The translations under genes and the position numbers were made by a program. The notes under the pieces were generated by a model that saw only the letters and a list, made by a program, of their open reading frames with translations, had not been told where the DNA came from and did not search any database. This document shows positions 7,397 to 14,751 of a stretch of 22,259 bases of DNA, piece by piece; position 1 is the first letter of the stretch; every line of letters starts with the position of its first letter. The stretch covers positions 1 to 22,259 of the forward strand of contig CAYWKM010000028.1 in the NCBI GenBank assembly GCA_964459165.1. The letters run 5' to 3'. The DNA is from RGIG4074 sp964459165. Its GTDB lineage: Bacteria > Bacillota > Clostridia > Christensenellales > Borkfalkiaceae.

Positions 7397-7421
7397 CCGA
7401 CGCGAAAGCCGTCGGATTTTT
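7397..7421 (+). terminator. Hairpin with T tract upstream of gerAA
   Basis: CCGACG (7397-7402) pairs with CGTCGG (7410-7415) and is followed by ATTTTTATT on the plus strand. It may stop rightward read-through from pncB before the germination operon. On the minus strand it lies in the 5' leader of the small membrane protein. Confidence 0.5.
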
Positions 7422-7451
7422 ATTGTATCATAAATTCTCCTTCGCTGTCAA
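7422..7451 (-). promoter_or_regulatory. Promoter of the small membrane protein gene
   Basis: On the minus strand, TTGACA (rc of 7446-7451), 18 nt, TACAAT (rc of 7422-7427) with an extended TG. The segment TTTATGATACAA is identical to that in the degV promoter. It lies immediately upstream of gerAA, so the divergent transcription units crowd each other. Confidence 0.7.
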
Positions 7452-7482
7452 TACTTTTTTCCCTTTTCCCCATACTGTACCC

Positions 7483-8925
7483 GTGAAAAATTTTACCGAA
7501 GATCTGCAAAAAAACGTAGATCACATAAAGAAGATTTTGCCCGAAGAGGACGTTTACGTATTCTTTTTTGAAACCGCCGGCAAAACGCGCTGCGCAGTCG
7601 TTTATACGGACGGAATCGTCAATAAAGACCTTTTAGGCGATCAAGTGATAAGACCTCTTTCCCGCTATCGGGGAGAGGTCGATTCGGAAAAGATCCGCCT
7701 TTCCCTCCTGTCCTCCGAATTGAAGGAAGCGGACGGCATGGAAGACGCCGCAAAAAAAATTCTCGACGGAGACGTGCTTCTCTTAATCGACGGATCGACG
7801 AATCCCATCGTCGTCGGTTTAAAAATGATTCCGACGCGCGCGGTGGCGGAACCGCCGACCGACGTGACGATCAAAGGTCCCCGCCTCGGCTTTATCGAGG
7901 ATATCAAGACGAACGTCTCCCTCGTGCGTTCGAGAATCAAGACGACGGATTTAAAAATTTCCTTCCTCTCGGCGGGAAAGCAATCGCTGACGAAAATCGC
8001 TATCGTTTACGTAGACGGAATCGGGAGCAAGGAGCTTGCGGACAAAATCAAAAGGAAGATCGAAGAAGCGCAGATCGACAACGTCGCGGATTCGTCGTAC
8101 GTCTCTAAAATATTGTCCGAAAAATCCTATTCGCTGTTCAAGAGCACGGGTACGACCGAAAAGCCCGATATTTTCTGCGCGCATATTCTCGAAGGAAGAA
8201 TCGGCGTCATCGTGGACGGCTCTCCGATCGCGCTGACCCTCCCCTATGTCCTCATACAGGACTTTCAATCGAGCGAGGATTATTTCGTCAACCCCTACCG
8301 CGCGACGGCGACGAGGTTGATCCGCTTCTTTTCTCTATTCGTAGCCATCTATCTTCCGGCTCTTTACGTGGCGGCGCAGCTGTTTAAAATTCAACTGATC
8401 CCCATGTCGCTCATTTTCCGCATTTCCGCGAGCGTACAAGGGATTCCGCTCTCTCCGAGCTTGGAAATGGCTCTCGTTTTATTCGTCCTCGAAGTACTCA
8501 ACGAAGCCAGCATACGGATGCCGAAATACGTCGGATACGCCCTTTCCATCGTGGGCGCGCTCGTATTGGGAGACACGGCGGTTTCCGCGGGAATCGTCTC
8601 GACGACCGCCATCATCATCATCGCTTTCAGCGGAATATGCCTTTATACCGTGCCGAATCTTTACGAGACGACGAGCATTATCCGCTGGATTATGCTGTTT
8701 ATCGCGGGAAGCATCGGCACGTACGGAATCGTTCTGTTTACCGCCTATCTCCTTTATTACATGGTTACGGAAGACAGCTACGGCGTTCCTCTCTTGGCGC
8801 CGTTCGCGCCTCTCGTAAAATCGGACTTGAAGGATTCCCTTCTCCGAATCAAGCTGTTTTCCATGAAAAACCGTCCGAAAATCTTCCGCCCGAAAAACAA
8901 AACGAGGATAAAAAAGGATGAATAA
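7483..8925 (+). CDS. gerAA: Spore germination protein, GerA/GerAA family (A subunit)
   Basis: A subunit of a GerA-type nutrient germinant receptor in the inner spore membrane. The protein is 480 aa from the GTG. An N-terminal soluble half (about 1-278, two related alpha/beta lobes, with YVDGI or YTDGI recurring) is followed by about five membrane segments (about 280-435) and a basic tail. Family marks include EVLNEASIRMPKYVG, LVLGDTAVSAGIVS and YGVPLLAPFAP. The start is uncertain. GTG at 7483 puts the first helix (LQKNVDHIKKIL) at the usual place. It has no Shine-Dalgarno sequence, and the upstream region is pyrimidine-rich. A TTG at 7423 would give 500 aa but sits on the opposing promoter. 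The 3' end overlaps gerAB by 8 bases. Confidence 0.9.
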   Translation: MKNFTEDLQKNVDHIKKILPEEDVYVFFFETAGKTRCAVVYTDGIVNKDLLGDQVIRPLSRYRGEVDSEKIRLSLLSSELKEADGMEDAAKKILDGDVLLLIDGSTNPIVVGLKMIPTRAVAEPPTDVTIKGPRLGFIEDIKTNVSLVRSRIKTTDLKISFLSAGKQSLTKIAIVYVDGIGSKELADKIKRKIEEAQIDNVADSSYVSKILSEKSYSLFKSTGTTEKPDIFCAHILEGRIGVIVDGSPIALTLPYVLIQDFQSSEDYFVNPYRATATRLIRFFSLFVAIYLPALYVAAQLFKIQLIPMSLIFRISASVQGIPLSPSLEMALVLFVLEVLNEASIRMPKYVGYALSIVGALVLGDTAVSAGIVSTTAIIIIAFSGICLYTVPNLYETTSIIRWIMLFIAGSIGTYGIVLFTAYLLYYMVTEDSYGVPLLAPFAPLVKSDLKDSLLRIKLFSMKNRPKIFRPKNKTRIKKDE

Positions 8926-9985
8926 ACTATCTGCGAGACAACTTTGTTTTTTCATGGCTTGTATGGTTCCCGTCGGAAAACTGATCAATCTGCCCGAACG
9001 ACTCGCCGCGCAGTCCGGAGGAGATCTGCTCCTTTCCGCCCTCATGAACTATGCGCTGCAAGCGATCGTCATCGGCTTGCTCCTATGGCTTTCCCGCAGA
9101 ACGCAATGCACCTTTTTCGAACTGTTGGAAAATACCTTCGGAAAAATCTTCGCGCGCGTCGTCTATTTCTTTCTCGCCCTGTATTTTCTTTTTTACAGCA
9201 TCGTACCGCTGCTCGAACAAAAATCTTTTGTGCAGAGCGCGTTTTACGACTCCGTCCCCGCGATTCTCGTCTTTCTGTCCTTCTTCCTCTTCTCGTCCTT
9301 TGCCTGCGTCAAAAACATGACCGCTATCGGACGCGTCGCCGATCTCTCTTTGCTCCTCTTCTCCTTTTCCTTTTTCGGACTGATGTTTATGTCGGTCGGC
9401 TCGGGAGATTTTTCCGCTCTGCTCCCCTTCGGCGAACAGCCCTTTGTCGTCTCCTTAAAGGGAAGCGCGCACACCCTTAACTGGTTCTCCGATTCGGCGT
9501 TTCTGCTGATGTTTTTAGGACGCTTCAAGGGGAGCGGAAAAAGTACGGCGGCGATTTTTCTTTCCTACCTGTTGGGCGCGATCTTCGTCTTATTCTTTCT
9601 GGCGGTCTTCTACGGAATTTTTCAATCGATCGCTCCGAATATGAAATTCGCCGTTACGCGCATCGCCGTTTATAACCGAGCCCTCTCCACATTGGGCAGA
9701 ATCGACTATATCTTTTCTTATATCATGGTCGTCGTCCTCTTGTTTTACTCGGTATTGCCTTTGCAGATGAGCATAGAAGCGTTGACGCATGTTTTCGGCG
9801 AGCGTCGCCTCTTATATTCGATCCTTGTCAATATCGTCGCCCTTGCCTCCGTGGTTCTCTTCAATCATTCCGCCGCCGTCGTATACAACGTCGTAGAAGA
9901 AAAGCTCTTCTTCCTCTTTCTGTTCTTTGCCGATCTGCTCCCTGTCGCCGCCCTGTTTCTAAGGAGAACCCATGAAAAAAAATAA
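8918..9985 (+). CDS. gerAB: Spore germination protein, GerAB family transporter-like B subunit
   Basis: B subunit of the GerA-type germinant receptor, an integral membrane protein of the amino acid-polyamine-organocation fold. It binds the germinant in studied receptors. The protein is 355 aa with about ten hydrophobic segments. The N-terminal segment reads KLSARQLCFFMACMVPVGKL, similar in layout to the family start, and the last two helices (about 300-350) end in a basic tail. ATG at 8918 overlaps the gerAA stop and is preceded by GAGG. It overlaps gerAC by 14 bases, so the three genes are translationally linked. The germinant cannot be predicted from sequence. Confidence 0.92.
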   Translation: MNKLSARQLCFFMACMVPVGKLINLPERLAAQSGGDLLLSALMNYALQAIVIGLLLWLSRRTQCTFFELLENTFGKIFARVVYFFLALYFLFYSIVPLLEQKSFVQSAFYDSVPAILVFLSFFLFSSFACVKNMTAIGRVADLSLLLFSFSFFGLMFMSVGSGDFSALLPFGEQPFVVSLKGSAHTLNWFSDSAFLLMFLGRFKGSGKSTAAIFLSYLLGAIFVLFFLAVFYGIFQSIAPNMKFAVTRIAVYNRALSTLGRIDYIFSYIMVVVLLFYSVLPLQMSIEALTHVFGERRLLYSILVNIVALASVVLFNHSAAVVYNVVEEKLFFLFLFFADLLPVAALFLRRTHEKK

Positions 9986-11207
9986 ATCCGTTTTCTATTA
10001 TCTGTTCGTTCTGCTCGCCATCCTCTTTCTCTTCTTCACCAACGATTTCGGCTTGGCGGATATCCGAAAGGCGGCGATCATCACGGGGTTGGCAATCGAC
10101 GCAGAAGACGAAAACTACACCGTAACCGCAGACCTCGCCGTACCGCAGTCCTCCGGCGGCGATCAGACGATTGCGCTGCAAGTTTCCGGAAGCGGACGCA
10201 CCGTATCGGAAGCGCTGGAAAAAATCGGAACGAAGACGGGATGGTCCCCGAAATTGGTTTATTGCAAAATCATTCTTCTCGGCGGAGAAACCGTCAAAAA
10301 CAATGTGTTTGCCTGTCTGGACTATTTCCTGCGCAACGAATACTTTTCCCCGACTTGCCTTTTGGCGTGCACGGATTCAAGCGCGGGAGAAATCCTTTCC
10401 GTAAAGACGCCGACGGACAACGTAACCTCTCTCGCCCTGCAAAAGATGCTCTCGACGAAAGCGACTGCGGAAGGAGGAATTTCCTCTATCACCTTAAAGG
10501 ATTTTGCCGTCGGATATTACGGAGATTCAAAAAGCGGTTTTATGCCTATTCTCCGCCTCGTCCAAACGAGCGAAGACGGAAGCGGCAAAGGCGGCGAAGA
10601 AGAGGGAAGCGACGAAGAAAGCTCCTCACGAACCGCCGCGCAGACGCAAGATTCAGGCTCCGGCGGCGACTCGGGCGAAAAGAGCGGGTCGTCCGAGCAA
10701 AAAGCGTTCGATTACACCTCTACCGCTCTCTTTTACGAAGGGAGAAAGGTGGGAGAATTAGACGAGGAAGAGACGTTCGCCTTCAATCTTTTGCGCCTGC
10801 CCGTTCGCATGGGAACGCTGACGGTTGCAACGGAGACGGCTGCGCGCACCCTCTCGATCAAGCACAACAAGAGTAAAATCAAATTTTCCGTCGAAGACAA
10901 TAAGCCCAAATTAAGGATCAGCCTCACCGTCCTTTCAAGCGTCGACGACGCCAATGTTTCGCAAGACGTCCTCGAATTGTCCCAACCGACGATCGTGCCG
11001 GAGGAGCTGAAAGACAAAGCGGAGGAAACGTTACGGAAGGTTTATGAAGGTATTTATGCAAAGAGCAAGGCAACGCGCTGCGACGTATTTTACGTAATCG
11101 ATAAGCTCAAACGGTTTCAAAACGACTATTACGAGGCTTATAAAAGAAACGTTTTGGACCTCGTACAACCCGAATTTGCCATAAAAGTCATCTCTTCAAA
11201 AAAATAA
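9972..11207 (+). CDS. gerAC: Spore germination protein, GerAC family C subunit, without lipobox
   Basis: C subunit of the germinant receptor, normally a lipoprotein facing the outer side of the inner spore membrane. The protein is 411 aa. It has one N-terminal hydrophobic segment (about 7-23), then LADIRKAAIITGLAID, which matches the family pattern after the signal peptide, and a C-terminal domain (about 248-405). The first cysteine is residue 98, so the usual lipobox cysteine is absent and the protein may stay anchored by its N-terminal helix. Residues about 200-243 form a Ser/Gly/Glu-rich low-complexity linker. The start overlaps gerAB, with AAGGAG just upstream. No clear hairpin terminator follows; only an A/T-rich run. 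Confidence 0.9.
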   Translation: MKKNKSVFYYLFVLLAILFLFFTNDFGLADIRKAAIITGLAIDAEDENYTVTADLAVPQSSGGDQTIALQVSGSGRTVSEALEKIGTKTGWSPKLVYCKIILLGGETVKNNVFACLDYFLRNEYFSPTCLLACTDSSAGEILSVKTPTDNVTSLALQKMLSTKATAEGGISSITLKDFAVGYYGDSKSGFMPILRLVQTSEDGSGKGGEEEGSDEESSSRTAAQTQDSGSGGDSGEKSGSSEQKAFDYTSTALFYEGRKVGELDEEETFAFNLLRLPVRMGTLTVATETAARTLSIKHNKSKIKFSVEDNKPKLRISLTVLSSVDDANVSQDVLELSQPTIVPEELKDKAEETLRKVYEGIYAKSKATRCDVFYVIDKLKRFQNDYYEAYKRNVLDLVQPEFAIKVISSKK

Positions 11208-11238
11208 AAAATTTTTTTAAAAAATTTCAAAAAAGGTA

Positions 11239-11266
11239 TTGACAAAATTTTATATTGTGTTATAAT
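11239..11266 (+). promoter_or_regulatory. Consensus promoter of the orphan structured RNA
   Basis: Perfect TTGACA (11239-11244), 16 nt, perfect TATAAT (11261-11266), with TG one base upstream of the -10. It is one of the strongest-looking promoters in the window, yet no credible protein gene follows it. The start would be near 11273. Confidence 0.8.
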
Positions 11267-11272
11267 GTAGCC

Positions 11273-11683
11273 AAGAAAGAGATAAAAGATATCAAAAAAT
11301 GATATTCTTTATCAAAAGGAAACTCCAATGTACTAAAATCTTTAAAGCACAATGCCCTGTCTCCGATACAAAGGAGAATTTCATAAGGATCCTCGGGCGG
11401 CGGAAAAGCCGAAAGAGGAGGACGGTTCGTAAAGAAGGACGGTAGAATTATGAAAAGAATATTTTCTATGGCGACGAAACTTTAAAGGAAAGGTGACACT
11501 CCAATGAACAGATCTTTTTCCGAGGCAGTCAATTAAAAAAAGATACGAATGATAAGGGTTGATAATTAGTATCGCAGGAATGAAAATTCAAAAGAAATGT
11601 ATCGAAAAAAATTAAGAGATGCCTTCACAACTTAATAGTTTAAGTTTTACCCCGCAAGTCTTCCTATCTTTTGCGGGGTTTTT
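11273..11683 (+). ncRNA. Candidate structured non-coding RNA of about 410 nt, family not recognised
   Basis: Bounded by a consensus promoter and a strong terminator, with no ORF of normal size. Seen directly: a 14-bp 5' hairpin with one internal mismatch (11281-11294 with 11300-11313); TCTCC/GGAGA (11360-11364 with 11373-11377) closing an 8-nt loop GATACAAA; GCCC/GGGC (11354-11357 with 11395-11398); CCTC/GAGG (11391-11394 with 11415-11418) around GGC-GGAAAA-GCC; GATAC/GTATC (11542-11546 with 11569-11573). The loop bases GATACA are complementary to TGTATC at 11598-11603, a possible pseudoknot. The motif AAAGGAAA...ACTCCAATG-AC occurs twice (11315-11333 and 11484-11509). Tiny ORFs exist (ATG-TAC-TAA at 11328; 11 codons at 11450; 10 codons at 11504), but their relevance is unclear. 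It is not tmRNA, SRP RNA or a T-box by motif. raiA-type or another large RNA cannot be excluded. Confidence 0.65.
11650..11683 (+). terminator. Intrinsic terminator of the structured RNA
   Basis: CCCCGCAA (11650-11657) pairs with TTGCGGGG (11671-11678) and is followed by five T. Confidence 0.85.
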
Positions 11684-11974
11684 ACTGGCTTATCGGGGAG
11701 AGATACCAACCTCGGACGGCGAAAAGCCGTCGGGCAAAGCGCGCTGCGCATGGAATCCCATCAAACGGCGAGCCGTAAAACCCTTAAACCATCGTCGCCG
11801 TCAAACGACTTCTATCTATATCTATCTATATCTATCTACGTCTCACTACGTCTCATTAGAATCTACCAACAGCCAAGTTCGCGCGCAAGCTAAACAAAAA
11901 AAAAGGCGTAGATACCCTCCGCGCCCAATTCTATACTGCTTTTGATCGTTGATTCCTTTACGCTCTCGTAAAGA
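11684..11974. other. Palindrome-rich non-coding stretch
   Basis: I see no credible gene on either strand. It holds several short dyads: GACGGC-GAAAA-GCCGTC (11715-11731), ACGGCGA about 11765 with TCGCCGT about 11794, and TTTACG-CTCT-CGTAAA (about 11957-11972). On the minus strand a short GGCG/CGCC hairpin near 11905-11925 is followed by nine T (near 11896-11904) and may help end the response-regulator transcript. A 10-bp tandem repeat lies inside (11811-11860). It may be remnants of a repetitive element or a second RNA; I cannot tell. Confidence 0.4.
11811..11860. repeat. Five-unit 10-bp tandem repeat
   Basis: Consecutive units TCTATCTATA, TCTATCTATA, TCTATCTACG, TCTCACTACG and TCTCATTAGA, exactly in 10-base register, drifting from left to right. 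The period equals about one helical turn. There is no spacer, so it is not CRISPR-like. Confidence 0.85.
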
Positions 11975-12027
11975 CCGACGGGGACGCCGACTTCCGGCGT
12001 ACGTTCTTTCCCCGTCGGCGTTTTTTT
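11975..12027 (+). terminator. Large branched hairpin with T7 tail
   Basis: CCGACGGGGA (11975-11984) pairs with TCCCCGTCGG (12009-12018), enclosing an inner CGCCG-ACTTC-CGGCG hairpin, followed by seven T on the plus strand (12021-12027). It would stop rightward transcription before the convergent response-regulator operon. On the minus strand the tail is only TCTTTA, a weaker stop for that operon. Confidence 0.75.
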
Positions 12028-12070
12028 ATCGGCATTTCCTTCATATACTCGCCGCGGCAAAATCACCCGC

Positions 12071-12730
12071 TTAAAAGCTTTCGGTTTCCTTTAAAATTTC
12101 CCTTAACACAGCGACGGCGCCGAGACGATTATCGCACTTTAATTTTAAATAAATGCCGGATATATAGTTCCTTGCCGTGCCGTCGGAAAGCTTCAATGCG
12201 CTGGCGATCTGTCTATTGGTAAACCCGTCGTATAACATGAGGGCGATTTCCACCTCTCTGTCCGAAAAGCCGAACGATCGCTTTAAGCGTATCTCGCGGT
12301 CGTTCGTCACCATCTTCGCCGCATCCGTTATTCTTCGCGCGATCTTCGAAGGGAGAATCGTATCCCCTTCGTAAGCGTTTTTTATCGCGTCAATCAACGC
12401 CTGTCCTCCGATATCCTTTAAAAGATAACCGCTCGCGCCGTTGTTGATCGCGCTCAAAATATAATCGCTGTCGTCGAACGTCGTCAAAACGACGACCTTC
12501 GTCTGCGGATAATTCTCCTTAATCTTTCGCGTGGCCACGACGCCGTTCATATTCGGCATGCGGATATCCATGAGAACCACGTCGGCGGGATCCTCTTTCA
12601 TCTTTTGAAGAGCGTCCTCGCCGTCGCACGCAACGGCGAGCAATTGAAATTCCGGACAAGCGCTCAACACGCTCTTGATTCCATCCGCCAACATGATTTG
12701 ATCGTCTACGACGAGTATTTTTATCATCAT
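12071..12730 (-). CDS. Response regulator, NarL/LuxR family
   Basis: DNA-binding output protein of a two-component system. The protein is 219 aa. The receiver domain (about 3-120) shows the acidic pair in VVDDQ (D9, D10), the phosphoacceptor D55 in VLMDIRMPN, the switch Thr in LTTFDD (about 83-84) and Lys105 in LLKD. The C-terminal helix-turn-helix (about 153-215) has FSDREVEIALMLYDGFTNRQ and LSDGTARNYISGIYLKL, a typical LuxR-type domain. Its start overlaps the kinase stop (ATGA; a second ATG lies three bases inside), with GGAG upstream, so the pair is translationally coupled. Target genes are unknown; no ABC transporter, a common target of such pairs, is next to it. Confidence 0.95.
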   Translation of the reverse strand: MMIKILVVDDQIMLADGIKSVLSACPEFQLLAVACDGEDALQKMKEDPADVVLMDIRMPNMNGVVATRKIKENYPQTKVVVLTTFDDSDYILSAINNGASGYLLKDIGGQALIDAIKNAYEGDTILPSKIARRITDAAKMVTNDREIRLKRSFGFSDREVEIALMLYDGFTNRQIASALKLSDGTARNYISGIYLKLKCDNRLGAVAVLREILKETESF

Positions 12731-13950
12731 TTTTCTCCGTTTTGTTCTTTATCTAAGGGGATTCTCACGCGAATTTCGAATCCCTCGTCCTTTTCCGAAC
12801 GAAATTCCGCTTTTCCTCCGAAACGCGCCGCCCTGTTTTTCATGCCCTCTAATCCGAGCCCGAACTCCATGCTGTCGACGTCGCACCCCGTACCGTTATC
12901 CGACAGCAGAAAATTTAAAAAGTCCCCGTCCTTCGAGAGCTCGAAATAAAACGCCGTGGCGCACCCGTGACGCAACCCGTTCGAGACGCCTTCCTTCAAG
13001 GTATTGACGATAAATCTTCTCTTTTCCCCCAAAAGGACGATATCTTCTACGGAACTCCTTATTTTTATGCCCGTTCCGTCGCAGGATTCTCCGATGATGT
13101 TTTCGATCTCCTCCTTCAGCGTAACGCTTACCTTTTGAGCGGAGAGAAGATGAACGCTTTCGCGCAGCTCTTCGAGCGCGTGCTTCGCCTGAAGATTTGC
13201 CGAAACGATTTTCTGTTTGGCCTCCTCGGCGTTGCCGTCGATCATCATCTTCGCCGCCTCCGTCTGCATAATGACCGTCGTGATGGAATGTCCCACCGTA
13301 TCGTGAATATCCTTTGCGATTCGCTGTCTCTCTTGAAGAAGAGCGACCTCCTTCAATTCCTCATAGGCCTCTTGCAGCTTTCGGTTGCTCTCGTCGAGCT
13401 CTTTGTTCGCCCTCGCCGTTATGATTGTTTTCCTATACGAAACGACGGCGAAATTGACGATGAGAAAGTGAATAAAAAGGATGACGAGACTGTTGAAGCA
13501 TTGCGAAATAATGTAAGATAAGCCGATCGGCGCTTGCGTCAAATAATAAGACGAAAGCGCGTAAGCGATGCAGTAAATCACGGCGGAACAAACGCCCATG
13601 ACCAAATCGGAAATAAACTTGTCCGCGCTCAGATAAAAATCCGTGAGAATAATGATGAAGAGCGTAAGCGTATACGTTCTGTCCGCGATCACGGTGAGCG
13701 CGATCAACAAAATCGAATCGACGACATAGCAGACCGTCTTTCTGCGGAAACGGCTGATTGCCCATGTATTGACGATATTGTTTACCGTAAGCGCCGCAAC
13801 GAGAATCAAAACGAAAAAGATTTTTTTATGCGTGTTGTTGTAAACAATCAGAAATTCTACGAATACGAGAATGATGAACAGGGCGATTCTCGTATATTTC
13901 ATGACGCTGTTGTACAGCTCCTCCGATAAAAAACGTTTCTTAATTTTCAT
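12727..13950 (-). CDS. Membrane sensor histidine kinase, HisKA_3 (DesK/NarX-like) type
   Basis: Sensor partner of the following response regulator. The protein is 407 aa. About five to six hydrophobic segments (about 20-175) form a membrane sensor without a large outer domain. A coiled-coil linker (about 178-208) precedes the phosphoacceptor motif ERQRIAKDIHDTVGHS with His216. The C-terminal ATPase domain has the N box NTLKEGVSNGLRHG (about 308-321), SDNGTGCD and GLGLEGMKNRAARFGG. The signal is not predictable; a membrane-embedded sensor suggests envelope or membrane stimuli. The start overlaps the radC stop by 11 bases, with a modest AAGGTG ribosome site, so the operon order is radC, kinase, regulator. 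Confidence 0.94.
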   Translation of the reverse strand: MKIKKRFLSEELYNSVMKYTRIALFIILVFVEFLIVYNNTHKKIFFVLILVAALTVNNIVNTWAISRFRRKTVCYVVDSILLIALTVIADRTYTLTLFIIILTDFYLSADKFISDLVMGVCSAVIYCIAYALSSYYLTQAPIGLSYIISQCFNSLVILFIHFLIVNFAVVSYRKTIITARANKELDESNRKLQEAYEELKEVALLQERQRIAKDIHDTVGHSITTVIMQTEAAKMMIDGNAEEAKQKIVSANLQAKHALEELRESVHLLSAQKVSVTLKEEIENIIGESCDGTGIKIRSSVEDIVLLGEKRRFIVNTLKEGVSNGLRHGCATAFYFELSKDGDFLNFLLSDNGTGCDVDSMEFGLGLEGMKNRAARFGGKAEFRSEKDEGFEIRVRIPLDKEQNGEK

Positions 13951-14641
13951 CGAGCACCTTCTGAATGGAAAAATTATGGTTGATGTCGTACAGCCTTCCG
14001 CTTTCCAAATAGCTCAGCGCGCCGTTCGTGCCCACGACGTAATGATCGAGCAGGCGAATATTATTGATACTGCATACGAGCTGACACTGCTTAGTAAAAC
14101 GATCGTCCATATCCGAAGGAGTATTTTCTCCGAAAGGGTGATTATGCGCAAACACGACGGCAAACGCGTCCGAATCGATGAGAAATTTGACGATCTGTTT
14201 GGGGTCTACGTCCACAGAATCGGCGGAAATATTGGTAAACGTCCTCACCCTCTTTATTTTTCGGTTGTTGTCGAGAATAAACACGTCGAGCATTTCATAT
14301 TTTATATCGTGATATCTCCCGATGAGATAATCTCCGAAAATATTGCGATCGAAACGCTCGATTTCGGGCTTCGCGGGAGAATACTTTTTGAAAATCAGCC
14401 CGATCACCTTTAAATACGCCGCCGTATTCATGCCGATTCCTTCTACTTCGGCGAGGTCTTCGACGGAAGCGTCGAAGATATTAGTGAGCGTGGAATATTT
14501 TTCCAACAGGCGGTGAGCGATATCGTTTGTATTTTTGCGCGGAATGGCGTTAAACAAGAGGATTTCGACGAGCTCGTGGTCGGCAAGACACTCCGCCGTC
14601 GCGAGCTTTTCGATCATTCTGCTTCTATGTCCCTCATGCAT
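13940..14641 (-). CDS. radC: RadC family protein with MPN/JAMM domain
   Basis: Member of the family named after E. coli RadC; despite the name, a DNA repair role is not established. The protein is 233 aa from ATG at 14641. An N-terminal helix-hairpin-helix region (DLAEVEGIGMNTAAYLK, about 63-79) precedes a JAMM metalloprotease-like domain: Glu in KYEMLDVF (E116) and HNHP-N8-SDMD (H166, H168, S176/D179), all metal-site residues present. I prefer ATG at 14641 to an in-frame TTG at 14656, because the TTG lies within the purine-rich ribosome site (GGGAGAAGGG). It is first gene of an operon with a two-component system, an unusual neighbourhood. Confidence 0.92.
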   Translation of the reverse strand: MHEGHRSRMIEKLATAECLADHELVEILLFNAIPRKNTNDIAHRLLEKYSTLTNIFDASVEDLAEVEGIGMNTAAYLKVIGLIFKKYSPAKPEIERFDRNIFGDYLIGRYHDIKYEMLDVFILDNNRKIKRVRTFTNISADSVDVDPKQIVKFLIDSDAFAVVFAHNHPFGENTPSDMDDRFTKQCQLVCSINNIRLLDHYVVGTNGALSYLESGRLYDINHNFSIQKVLDEN

Positions 14642-14683
14642 AATCCCTTCTCCCAAAAAAAATTGATATCGTCCCCGCTATTC

Positions 14684-14692
14684 ATTTTACCA
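14684..14692 (-). promoter_or_regulatory. radC operon promoter (extended -10)
   Basis: On the minus strand TGGTAAAAT (rc of 14684-14692) gives an extended -10. The -35 region 17 bases upstream reads TATACA, a partial match. It physically overlaps the presumed -35 of the divergent pepV promoter. Confidence 0.55.
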
Positions 14693-14714
14693 TATTTCAA
14701 AAAAAGTGTATAAT
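14686..14714 (+). promoter_or_regulatory. pepV promoter
   Basis: TTTACC (14686-14691), 17 nt, perfect TATAAT (14709-14714). A second TATAAT lies at 14725-14730 without a good -35. Confidence 0.6.
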
Positions 14715-14751
14715 AAAAATAACGTATAATTTTTAAAATAAGGAGCAATTC

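Noticed and set aside
11273..11683. tmRNA, SRP RNA or T-box identity for the orphan RNA
   Set aside because: No tRNA-like ends or tag ORF ending in Ala codons, no GGAAGGAAGCA-type SRP loop, and no AGGGTGGNACCGCG T-box sequence.
11811..11860. Possible CRISPR array
   Set aside because: Units are 10 bp, contiguous and without spacers, and no cas genes are present.
11619..11945. 108-codon plus-strand ORF across the terminator and the 10-bp repeat
   Set aside because: It runs through the RNA terminator and tandem repeat, gives a low-complexity Tyr/Ser and Arg-rich product, and has no ribosome site.
14642..14656. Upstream TTG start for radC
   Set aside because: The codons between overlap the GGGAGAAGGG ribosome site that serves ATG 14641.
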